Notes under the pieces: generated by a model
What the model was told of the DNA's origin: nothing
Seen by the model: only the letters and a program-made list of their open reading frames with translations
The model's database searches: none
Made by a program: the position numbers and the translations under genes
Part shown: positions 7,033 to 12,691 of the stretch, one piece after another
How the letters are laid out: the number at the start of each line of letters is the position of its first letter
Numbering within the stretch: position 1 is the stretch's first letter
From: Gammaproteobacteria bacterium
GTDB taxonomy: Bacteria; Pseudomonadota; Gammaproteobacteria; Pseudomonadales; Halieaceae
Assembly (NCBI GenBank): GCA_018222695.1
Contig: JAAEZV010000027.1
Coordinates: 1 to 12,691 of the forward strand
Direction: 5' to 3'
DNA length: 12,691 bases

Positions 7033-7884
7033 ATGACACTGGTCGTTTTTGATCTCGATGGCACCTTGTTGGACAAGGGCTCAAAAATATCGACCTATAC
7101 CGCCGATACGCTCGCCAAAATGCGGGCCCGCAATATCCCCTACACCGTCGCGACAGGGCGGACATTGCAGGCCGCCACTGCGCCAATCAAGGATCATCAC
7201 TTCACGCTGCCGCTCATCCTCAAAAATGGCGCGATTATCTGGTCTCCGGAGGAGGCGCGTTACAGTCACCATCATTTACTGACCCGTGAGGAGGTATGGC
7301 ATGTGCTGGCAGCCTTTACCCTCAATGACCTCACGCCGTTCGTTTTCTCGCTACAGCCCGGGCAGCGCCATGCGCTGTATCACGGACCACTGAAGAGCCA
7401 GAGCGAACACAAGCTGGCCGACCTGTTTGAAGCAGAACGACAGCTGCCCCTGGCGCCCCTGACAGCGATGCCCGACGAAATCAGCGTCATTAACGTGTTC
7501 TCGCTGGGTAGCGCCGAAGCAGTCGAACGAGTCAGCGCAAGCATTGCTGATGAGCCCCACCTTGTCGCCTACTCAGGCATTGCAATTCACGAACGGGAGA
7601 TGGGCGAACATGCGACCAAAGAGCCGGCCCTGCACTGGATCGACATTCACCACAGCCTCGGTAGCAAAGGCAACGGGATCAACCATCTGCGAAAAGAGCT
7701 GGAGATTGATCACGTGATTGCTTTTGGTGACGGCGACAACGATTTGAGCATGTTTGAATGCGCCAGCGAGTGCTACGCCCCGGCTAACGCTGATCCTGTG
7801 ATTCTTGAAGCGGCGGACGAGATTATCGGCCACCACGATGAGGACGGCGTCGCCCGCTTTCTTCGCAAACGTTTTGAGCTCTAG
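7033..7884 (+). CDS. HAD-superfamily phosphatase, Cof/type IIB
   Basis: 283 residues of a cytoplasmic phosphohydrolase acting on small phosphorylated metabolites such as sugar phosphates. HAD motif I is 'VVFDLDGTLLD' (nucleophile D7, general acid D9), motif II is 'VATGRT' (T41), and motif IV is 'FGDGDNDLSMF' (D233, D237 bind Mg2+). The block 'SKGNGINHLRKEL' just before motif IV carries the motif III lysine, as in Cof-type enzymes. The cap insert between motifs II and III is of the C2B kind. ATG 7033 is the only reasonable start, since an in-frame TAG lies at 7027; there is no clear ribosome site. It lies 49 bases after DUF3501 with no terminator between, so it may be read from the same transcript without sharing its function. 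The substrate cannot be told from sequence. Confidence 0.92.
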   Translation: MTLVVFDLDGTLLDKGSKISTYTADTLAKMRARNIPYTVATGRTLQAATAPIKDHHFTLPLILKNGAIIWSPEEARYSHHHLLTREEVWHVLAAFTLNDLTPFVFSLQPGQRHALYHGPLKSQSEHKLADLFEAERQLPLAPLTAMPDEISVINVFSLGSAEAVERVSASIADEPHLVAYSGIAIHEREMGEHATKEPALHWIDIHHSLGSKGNGINHLRKELEIDHVIAFGDGDNDLSMFECASECYAPANADPVILEAADEIIGHHDEDGVARFLRKRFEL

Positions 7885-7887
7885 ACC

Positions 7888-8775
7888 CTAGCGCGCCTGC
7901 CTGACCTGGATCAGGCCCACACCCAGCAGAATCATGGCCAGCGCCACCAAATGCTCCCAGCCCCAGGGCTCGGCCAAGAAGAACGTTCCCGCTGTAAAAG
8001 CGACCGCGGGAATCAGGTAGTTAATCGTCGAGAGAAACCCTGGGCCTCTTTCCGTCACCACCACAAAGTAGCACCAGGTGGCGACACCCGTTGCCATCAC
8101 GCCAAGGACAATGAGCACACTCGTCGCACCCGCCGTGGCATCAAAACCCGGCCCCGCCGCCTGTGCCCACAGCGCCGGCACCGCCAACAAGATGCTGCCA
8201 ATGACGAGGGTGCCCACGGATAGCGCGACAGGCTCTTGAGCAGGAAGCCGCTTCGCATACACACCATTAAAGGCGTAACTGATCGTCGCCAACAATGCTG
8301 CGACCTGACCGGGCCACTGGCCACTGGCGCCTGCCGAGAGCAAGTCGTCGCCCACCAAGAGCCCCACCCCGGCAAATCCCACCACGACGCCGGCGAAGCG
8401 TCGCCAGGTCAGTGGCTCGTGATCCAGCAACCAGTGGGCGAGCAACAACGTCGCGATGGGCATCAGCGCCATGAGTATGCCCACCTCAGCCGAGGGGACT
8501 GATTGCTCCGCCCAGGCAATCAGTGAGAACGGAATGATATTACCCGTCAGGCTCAACAGAGTGAGCCTGGGCCACCACTCCCGGCCAAGGCTCCAGCGCT
8601 GCTGGCGCCATCGCCACACGCAATAGACAACCAGCGCACCCATCCACAATCGACACCACACAATAAAGAGCGGGTGAAAGGACTCCAATGCGACGGCAAT
8701 CAGTGCGAATGCAAACCCCCATACCAGCACGAGGTACCCGAGCAACGCCCAATGCTTGAAAATGTTTTGTGTCAT
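7888..8775 (-). CDS. EamA/DMT-family transporter
   Basis: 295 residues, very hydrophobic, consistent with ten membrane helices in two EamA repeats. The first repeat starts 'ALLGYLVLVWGFAFALIAVA' and ends near 'FAGVVVGFAGVGLLVG'; the second starts near 'QVAALLATISYAFNGVYAKR' and ends 'LVALAMILLGVGLIQVR'. Family members export or import amino acids, sugars and other small metabolites across the inner membrane. I chose ATG 8775 (N-terminus MTQNIFKHW), which has GTGAG four bases upstream; a GTG at 8805 would add ten residues without a ribosome site. It converges on the HAD phosphatase with only 3 bases between the stops and diverges from the acyltransferase gene. The substrate is unknown. Confidence 0.9.
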   Translation of the reverse strand: MTQNIFKHWALLGYLVLVWGFAFALIAVALESFHPLFIVWCRLWMGALVVYCVWRWRQQRWSLGREWWPRLTLLSLTGNIIPFSLIAWAEQSVPSAEVGILMALMPIATLLLAHWLLDHEPLTWRRFAGVVVGFAGVGLLVGDDLLSAGASGQWPGQVAALLATISYAFNGVYAKRLPAQEPVALSVGTLVIGSILLAVPALWAQAAGPGFDATAGATSVLIVLGVMATGVATWCYFVVVTERGPGFLSTINYLIPAVAFTAGTFFLAEPWGWEHLVALAMILLGVGLIQVRQAR

Positions 8776-8781
8776 ATCACT

Positions 8782-8791
8782 CACAGCTGTG
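8782..8791. repeat. 10-bp perfect palindrome upstream of the EamA gene
   Basis: CACAGCTGTG is its own reverse complement and sits 6 bases upstream of the EamA start codon, within the divergent region shared with the acyltransferase. The position suits a repressor operator, but nothing identifies a regulator and a 10-bp palindrome can occur by chance. Confidence 0.3.
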
Positions 8792-8873
8792 TGACAACGC
8801 GCCACGGCGCAATAGTGCCGCTAAAATAGTGGAGAACTTTTGCTAAGCTCGATGTACGTAACGAGTGTAGATC

Positions 8874-9740
8874 ATGGTTCAGCGAGCACCCTCTCCAGAA
8901 TCCGACCCGGACGCCTACGTCGAGTACATTTCTCGCTATGGCATGCCCACCGCGCCTCAGGTTGCCCTGGCGGCCGGATTAGCGCGTGCGTGGTTCAAAC
9001 CGAAGTTCGTTGGTCTCGAAAACCTGCCAGACAAGCCCGCATTATTGATTGGCAATCACGCCTTTATGGCCGTGGATGCCGCACTGTTTCATCTATATCT
9101 GTATTACGACCACGGCCGGTATGTTAAAGGCTTGGGTGACAAATCGCTTTTCGCCAACGCCCACTACGCGGCCATTGCCCACGCGATGGGTGGCGTATCC
9201 GGCCAGGCGCCCATTGTCGAACGACTCATGGCGCGCGGCGATGATCTTTTGCTATACCCCGGTGGGGCGTATGAATCGGTAAAACCCCTTGAGGCTCGCT
9301 ACCAACTGCAGTGGAAGCAGCGCTACGGCTTCGTCAAGCTGGCAGCTAAGGCGGGCTATACCGTGGTGCCGGTCGCCTCGGTCGGACCTGATGAGTACTA
9401 CGATCACGCCATGTCCTCACAGGCCCTGTTTAACTCGGCACCCGTGAAACTGCTCATGAAAAATGGGTTATTACCGAAGGATCTCCGGCCCGATCTGGTC
9501 CCACCCATCCCTGCAGGCATGCTGGGCGGGCTTTTACCGAAACCCAAGACCACGTATTTTGCGATTGGGGCACCAATTGATCTCGCCCAATACCAGGGTA
9601 AGACGCTGTCAACCCAGAAACTGACCGCACTGCGACGTCAGTTCGCCACGGCGATCGAAAAAGAAATTCAAGGCCTGTTGCTGCTGAGAGAACAGGAGCG
9701 CCATCAGGACAGCTGGCTGAGACGCCTGCTGTCTGCCTGA
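8874..9740 (+). CDS. Lysophospholipid acyltransferase family protein, MGAT/DGAT2-like
   Basis: 288 residues. The acyltransferase signature near the N-terminus is 'GNHAFMAVDAALF', with H62 and D68, an H-x5-D spacing instead of the H-x4-D of PlsC. The second block is 'LLLYPGGAYESVKP' (126-138), matching the FPGGxxE motif of the MGAT/DGAT2-like branch (plant phytyl ester synthases and bacterial relatives). Such enzymes transfer acyl groups from acyl-CoA or acyl-ACP to a glycerolipid or alcohol on the cytoplasmic face of the membrane. A hydrophobic stretch at 28-40 may be an interfacial anchor; no signal peptide is seen. ATG 8874 gives a family-like N-terminus, with only a weak GAG ribosome site. 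The membrane-anchored hydrolase gene starts 6 bases after its stop, so the two are probably one operon. The acyl acceptor is unknown. Confidence 0.85.
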   Translation: MVQRAPSPESDPDAYVEYISRYGMPTAPQVALAAGLARAWFKPKFVGLENLPDKPALLIGNHAFMAVDAALFHLYLYYDHGRYVKGLGDKSLFANAHYAAIAHAMGGVSGQAPIVERLMARGDDLLLYPGGAYESVKPLEARYQLQWKQRYGFVKLAAKAGYTVVPVASVGPDEYYDHAMSSQALFNSAPVKLLMKNGLLPKDLRPDLVPPIPAGMLGGLLPKPKTTYFAIGAPIDLAQYQGKTLSTQKLTALRRQFATAIEKEIQGLLLLREQERHQDSWLRRLLSA

Positions 9741-9746
9741 TCTCCC

Positions 9747-10700
9747 ATGGCATTGACTCGCATGATACGCACCACACTTTGGGTCCTGCTCAGCGTGGTG
9801 CTTACTTGGGTACTGCTATCGGTTTTTTGGGCGCCCCCGCACCTGATCTCAACCACGCCCTACCCGGTTGACCAAACGCCCGCCACCCGCAGTCTCGATT
9901 ATCAGGACATCACGATACCCAGCGACGATCTACTGCTTGAGGGCTGGTGGATACCGGCATCCCAGCCGATCGCCGATCTCATTTTTGTGCATGGGGCCGG
10001 ATCCAATCGGATCTCGCAGTACATCGGCTCGCTTGATTTTTATCGGACGCTACACGAACTGAACATATCGGTTGTGACGATGGACATCCGCAATCATGGC
10101 AATTCACCCGTGACCGACGGCACATTGCGCATGGGACTGGCGGAGTGGCCAGACGTGGTCGCCACAGCACAATGGCTCGATCAGCATCATCCCAGCGACC
10201 GGCCGAGAATTCTTTTCGGCGCCTCGATGGGGGGCAGTACGGTCATCCACGCCATGAGGAATGGACTCGTAGCCGACGCCATGATTTTGCTCGACCCGTT
10301 GCTCGATGTGCTGGACAGCATGATGGAGGTCGGCCAGGTTGAAACCGGGTTTCCACCGTTGTTGTTTTCCATTGCAGCGCGATCGGCTATCCAACGATAT
10401 GGCTTGCCTCACCGCGAAACGAGCCCACTCGCGATGGCCAAGACACTGGACTTACCCATACTCCTGATTCAGGACTGGGAAGACCCGGTCACGCGCTCAC
10501 CCTTTGCCGCCGAGCTTGCTAACACTAACCCGCGCGTCACCCTGGCCCGGGTACCCGCCATTTCGATGGATGAGGCCTGCCTCGATGGCAAGGAAGAGTG
10601 GGGCACTCACGTCGCTGCGCACCCCTGCCGGCCTGACTGGACCCGGGAAACCGTATCGGCATTTATCCAATCTGTGGTGAACCAGGCTCCTAACCTTTAG
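9747..10700 (+). CDS. Membrane-anchored alpha/beta hydrolase, probably periplasmic
   Basis: 317 residues. One N-terminal hydrophobic segment (about 9-28) without an obvious cleavage site is followed by an alpha/beta hydrolase domain. Visible are the oxyanion strand and turn 'LIFVHGAGSNR' (78-88), the nucleophile elbow GASMGGS with S160, a likely acid D246 in 'QDWEDPVTR', and H288 in 'WGTHVAAH'. The only two cysteines, C278 and C294, flank that histidine; a disulfide there would fit a domain facing the periplasm. A second start at Met6 (9762) is possible and would change little. The domain is of the esterase/acyl-hydrolase kind related to YqiA/DUF-type 'BAAT-like' hydrolases. Following an acyltransferase by 6 bases, it may act on lipid esters. 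Fold and catalytic residues are clear; the substrate is not. Confidence 0.86.
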   Translation: MALTRMIRTTLWVLLSVVLTWVLLSVFWAPPHLISTTPYPVDQTPATRSLDYQDITIPSDDLLLEGWWIPASQPIADLIFVHGAGSNRISQYIGSLDFYRTLHELNISVVTMDIRNHGNSPVTDGTLRMGLAEWPDVVATAQWLDQHHPSDRPRILFGASMGGSTVIHAMRNGLVADAMILLDPLLDVLDSMMEVGQVETGFPPLLFSIAARSAIQRYGLPHRETSPLAMAKTLDLPILLIQDWEDPVTRSPFAAELANTNPRVTLARVPAISMDEACLDGKEEWGTHVAAHPCRPDWTRETVSAFIQSVVNQAPNL

Positions 10701-10763
10701 CTGGCAGGCATCTGGCGTTCGGGGCGTCGCGTATATAGCCCACATTCGCAGGAATACAGCCAT

Positions 10764-11315
10764 ATGAAACACCTTGTATTGACCATGGCCGCGCTGTCAG
10801 CCCTCTTCAGCCACGCAGTGTTCGCCTCTTGTCCGGATTTTCTGAACCACTCGATGCGCAAGCTGGCATCCACCGAAACGATTCAGTTTTGCGAAGCCTA
10901 CGAGGGCAAAGCGCTGTTGATCGTGAATACCGCCAGCTACTGTGGCTATACCTCGCAGTTCGAGGGTTTGGAGCAGGTTCACCAGACCTACGAAGACAAT
11001 GGACTGGTTGTCCTGGGATTCTCCAGTGACGACTTCTTTCAGGAGGACAATGATGAAGGCGACGCCGCCGAGGTCTGCTTTGAGAAGTACGAGGTGACCT
11101 TCCCGGTGATCGCCACTTCAGCAGTCCGCGGCTCGGATGCCAACCCGGTCTTCCGGGGTCTGGGAGAGGCTGCGGGCTATCCGCGCTGGAACTTCAACAA
11201 GTATCTGGTTTCACCCGCCGGTGAAATCGTGGAGCATTTCGCCAGCGGCGTGAAGCCTGACAGCGAAGAGATGCGTGCAGCCATTGAGGCGGCGCTTCCG
11301 GCTACACAAAGCTGA
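10764..11315 (+). CDS. Exported glutathione peroxidase (2-Cys type)
   Basis: 183 residues of the GSHPx thioredoxin fold. A signal peptide (1-21, ending VFA before S22) directs export; the sequence FASC also resembles a lipobox, so C23 might instead be lipidated. The peroxidatic cysteine is C60 in 'NTASYCGYTSQFEGLE', matching NVASKCGFTPQYEGLE. The tryptophan-asparagine pair is W142-N143 in 'WNFNKYLV'. C105 in 'EVCFEKYEVTFPV' sits where thioredoxin-dependent Gpx proteins keep the resolving cysteine. The usual NQFGGQEP loop is changed to 'SSDDFFQED', leaving Q93 as the likely tetrad glutamine. It reduces hydroperoxides in the envelope; the periplasmic reductant is unknown. AGGA lies 10 bases before the ATG. 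A TATATA at 10732 may be a promoter element, but no -35 fits. Confidence 0.9.
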   Translation: MKHLVLTMAALSALFSHAVFASCPDFLNHSMRKLASTETIQFCEAYEGKALLIVNTASYCGYTSQFEGLEQVHQTYEDNGLVVLGFSSDDFFQEDNDEGDAAEVCFEKYEVTFPVIATSAVRGSDANPVFRGLGEAAGYPRWNFNKYLVSPAGEIVEHFASGVKPDSEEMRAAIEAALPATQS

Positions 11316-11323
11316 GTCGAGTC

Positions 11324-11599
11324 ATGCAGGAACCCTGCGCTTGCTGTCGTCGCAGGGTTCCACTCACCTTCCACCACCTCATCCCCAAAAAAGTGCACCG
11401 CCGGGCGCATTTCAAGCGGAATTTTAAAAAGGCGGAGCTACAACAAGGCATAGCGGTGTGCCGGTTATGCCATCGCGGCATTCATCGCGAGTACGACGAA
11501 ATGACCCTGGCACGTCAATTCAACACGCTAACAGCGCTGATGGGTGATGAAACGCTCTCGAGGCATTTTGAGTGGGTAGCAAAGCAGCGGGAGCAGTAG
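11324..11599 (+). CDS. Small HNH-motif nuclease-like protein
   Basis: 91 residues, strongly basic in the first half. A zinc-binding HNH/ββα-metal core is visible: C5 and C8 (CACC), then 'TFHHLIPKKVH' with H17/H18, 'LQQGIAVCRLCHRGIH' with C46, C49, H50 and H54. The spacing is that of a standalone HNH domain with a structural zinc. The C-terminal helix 'RQFNTLTALMGDETLSRHFEWVAKQ' resembles a conserved tail found in small chromosomal HNH proteins of gammaproteobacteria. The gene starts 8 bases after the Gpx stop, with a poor ribosome site. An 11-bp perfect inverted repeat covers codons 2-13. Nothing around it suggests a homing or mobile element. DNA binding or cleavage is likely from the family, but no cellular role is established. 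Confidence 0.85.
   Translation: MQEPCACCRRRVPLTFHHLIPKKVHRRAHFKRNFKKAELQQGIAVCRLCHRGIHREYDEMTLARQFNTLTALMGDETLSRHFEWVAKQREQ
11329..11361 (+). repeat. Perfect 11-bp inverted repeat at the start of the HNH gene
   Basis: GGAACCCTGCG (11329-11339) and CGCAGGGTTCC (11351-11361) are exact reverse complements with an 11-base loop. The hairpin begins three bases after the ATG and no T-run follows, so it is not a standard terminator. The overlapping GCAGG-AAC-CCTGC (11327-11339) can form a shorter competing hairpin that includes part of the start region. Confidence 0.7.
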
Positions 11600-11619
11600 T
11601 GCTGTCAGTTTCACCAAGC

Positions 11620-11631
11620 GCTTTTAAAAGC
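11620..11631. repeat. 12-bp palindrome between convergent genes
   Basis: GCTTTTAAAAGC is a perfect palindrome in the 55-base gap between the convergent HNH and uridine kinase-like genes. As RNA it would make a weak, nearly loopless stem, so it is at best a poor bidirectional terminator; no other terminator is seen here. Confidence 0.3.
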
Positions 11632-11654
11632 CCGCGGCTCCGAAAAAGCTCGCC

Positions 11655-12266
11655 TCATTCATCGTGCTGCCGGCTCAGATAGTCCGAGACCAACCCAGTC
11701 ATCACCGCGATTTCCTGGCCTCCGTCCACAACCAGATCCGCTGTGCTCTCGGCCCGAGCGCCCCACTCCGCAAAAGTGCCCTCGGCTCGCGCCCAAAAGC
11801 GCTCGATCGACCCCAGATCGCGGCCTCGCTCATGCTGATCGCGCTGTAGTCGACGTTGCCAACGTAGCTCGACGTCAGTGGCCACGAAAATCAAAGTATC
11901 AAAGGTCGCCCTCAGGTCGGCACGGGATGCCACCAAAATCCCCTCTACAAGAATCGTATTACGCGGCGAGATGTTAGCGGTATCAGGCAGTCGGCAATGG
12001 GTAGTGAAGTCGTAGGTCGGACACGCCACGGCGCGCCCCGAACGAAGTGCATCAATATGCGCAGCGAAGAGATCCAGATCCAGCGCGTCGGGGTGATCAA
12101 AATTGACCGCCTCCCGTTCCTCAGACTCCAGATGCGCCAGATCGTGATAGTAGGCATCAATCGGCAGCAAAGCCGCATGGTCTTCGCCCATGGAGGCCAC
12201 GAGCGCAGCCGCCAGTGTGGATTTACCGCTACCCGAACCACCCGCGATCGCAATAACGCGACGCAC
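11655..12266 (-). CDS. udk: Uridine kinase-like P-loop kinase
   Basis: 203 residues, close to the usual 210 of bacterial uridine kinase (Udk), which phosphorylates uridine and cytidine in nucleotide salvage in the cytoplasm. Visible are Walker A GGSGSGKST (9-17, K15), 'IDAYYHDLAHL' (from 36) and 'NFDHPDALDLDLF' (55-67), equivalent to E. coli NYDHPSAMDHSLL. 'PTYDFTTHCR' (83-92), matching PVYSYVEHTR, is the nucleoside-binding segment, and 'ILVEGIL' (105-111) is the Walker B-like strand. The lid is 'RRLQRDQHERGRDLGS' (138-153). The start ATG follows the carboxylesterase stop by 30 bases on the same strand, so they may be co-transcribed. Related PRK/UPRK-type kinases (for example pantothenate or phosphoribulokinase relatives) share the fold; the nucleoside-binding blocks favour uridine kinase. 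Confidence 0.86.
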   Translation of the reverse strand: MRRVIAIAGGSGSGKSTLAAALVASMGEDHAALLPIDAYYHDLAHLESEEREAVNFDHPDALDLDLFAAHIDALRSGRAVACPTYDFTTHCRLPDTANISPRNTILVEGILVASRADLRATFDTLIFVATDVELRWQRRLQRDQHERGRDLGSIERFWARAEGTFAEWGARAESTADLVVDGGQEIAVMTGLVSDYLSRQHDE

Positions 12267-12296
12267 TAGCTACTCCGAAGCGTATGTCGCGCCCGC

Positions 12297-12691
12297 TTAT
12301 CCAGAGAAATAGACGCTGCCATATTCCTCTTCCAGCGCCTCCCGAATGCGACGTTTTTCTCCGGGCGCGTCAACGCGAGCACAACGACCCCCCTCCCAGA
12401 CGTCATAGGCGTCGTAGCTTGGCACACCCACCGCAGTGAGCAGCTCCCAGACCAACAGGCATCGCTCCAACTCAGATACCGCATCGCTGCTGGCCACCCT
12501 GCTGAGTAATTCATCACGACTCGGAACGTCGTCGCTCAGCCCCAACTGCCCGCCGACGTCGAGGCGCATAAAAGCAGGTGTCGCCGGATCGTATCGAGGC
12601 CAGTCCCTGCCGTCGGGTAGACGCGGGGTACCGTCTCTCGCAAACGCGCCCCATGCCGTCATCATGACCTCGGTCATCTCCGCGGCTGAGT
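12297..12691 (-). CDS. Type-B carboxylesterase, C-terminal fragment cut by the window edge
   Basis: About 131 codons are visible and the frame stays open to the right edge, so the Met at 12677 is internal. The first part, 'AAEMTEVMMTAWGAFARDGTP' in two runs with 'DWPRYDPATPAFMRLD', matches the C-terminal block of carboxylesterase family B/para-nitrobenzyl esterases (consensus 'mmxxWxxFArtGdPn...WPxYd...xxxxld'). The nucleophile elbow, acid and histidine lie beyond the window. A tail of about 90 residues follows the family block. It is acidic ('LSDDVPSRDELLSR', 'EALEEEYGSVYFSG') and longer than the usual ending of this family. Expected activity is hydrolysis of carboxylic esters; location and substrate cannot be judged from this part. 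The uridine kinase-like gene lies 30 bases downstream. Confidence 0.8.
   Translation of the reverse strand, partial: SAAEMTEVMMTAWGAFARDGTPRLPDGRDWPRYDPATPAFMRLDVGGQLGLSDDVPSRDELLSRVASSDAVSELERCLLVWELLTAVGVPSYDAYDVWEGGRCARVDAPGEKRRIREALEEEYGSVYFSG

Noticed and set aside
8776..8805. Ten-residue upstream GTG start for the EamA transporter
   Set aside because: There is no ribosome site before 8805, and ATG 8775 begins just ahead of the first membrane helix as usual for the family.
11324..11599. HNH gene as a homing endonuclease or mobile element
   Set aside because: No intron or intein borders, terminal repeats, target duplications or interrupted host gene are visible; the gene sits neatly between intact neighbours.

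Overview
The window reads as ordinary, gene-dense chromosome of a gammaproteobacterium. The moderately high GC content, the E. coli-like YgiQ, TesA and OxyR homologues, and the mix of lipid, peroxide and redox genes would suit a marine group such as Halieaceae/OM60, but that placement is inference from gene style, not from a marker gene. I see no rRNA, tRNA, CRISPR array, insertion sequence or phage gene. Both edges cut a gene: a TesA-type esterase on the left and a type-B carboxylesterase on the right.

Layout. (1) 2-3274, plus strand: the end of a tesA-like gene, a voltage-gated potassium-type channel with a C-terminal zinc ribbon, and a YgiQ-family radical SAM protein. Each stop codon overlaps the next start. 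(2) 3287-6983: a divergent redox locus. An OxyR-type LysR regulator (minus) faces a rubrerythrin lacking a rubredoxin domain (plus). A strong terminator follows, then a GlpC/HdrD-like iron-sulfur protein and a DUF3501 protein. The shared intergenic region carries an ATC-N9-GAT LysR-type box at a sensible distance from a candidate promoter. (3) 7033-8775: a Cof-type HAD phosphatase and a convergent EamA transporter whose stop codons are 3 bases apart. (4) 8874-11599, plus strand: an MGAT/DGAT2-like acyltransferase, a membrane-anchored alpha/beta hydrolase, an exported 2-Cys glutathione peroxidase, and a small HNH-motif protein whose first codons contain a perfect 11-bp inverted repeat. (5) 11655-12691, minus strand: a uridine kinase-like P-loop kinase downstream of the carboxylesterase fragment.

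How it fits together. The locus most likely to be an incompletely described system is region 2. A peroxide-sensing regulator sits beside a diiron peroxidase-type protein, a multi-cluster Fe-S protein that could pass electrons to it, and a protein of unknown function. My working model is a peroxide-reducing module in which the Fe-S protein (with DUF3501) replaces the missing rubredoxin as electron source. The gene identities are well supported; the electron path is inference. Region 4 adds an exported glutathione peroxidase, so the window holds cytoplasmic and envelope peroxide defence, plus a small lipid-modifying pair.
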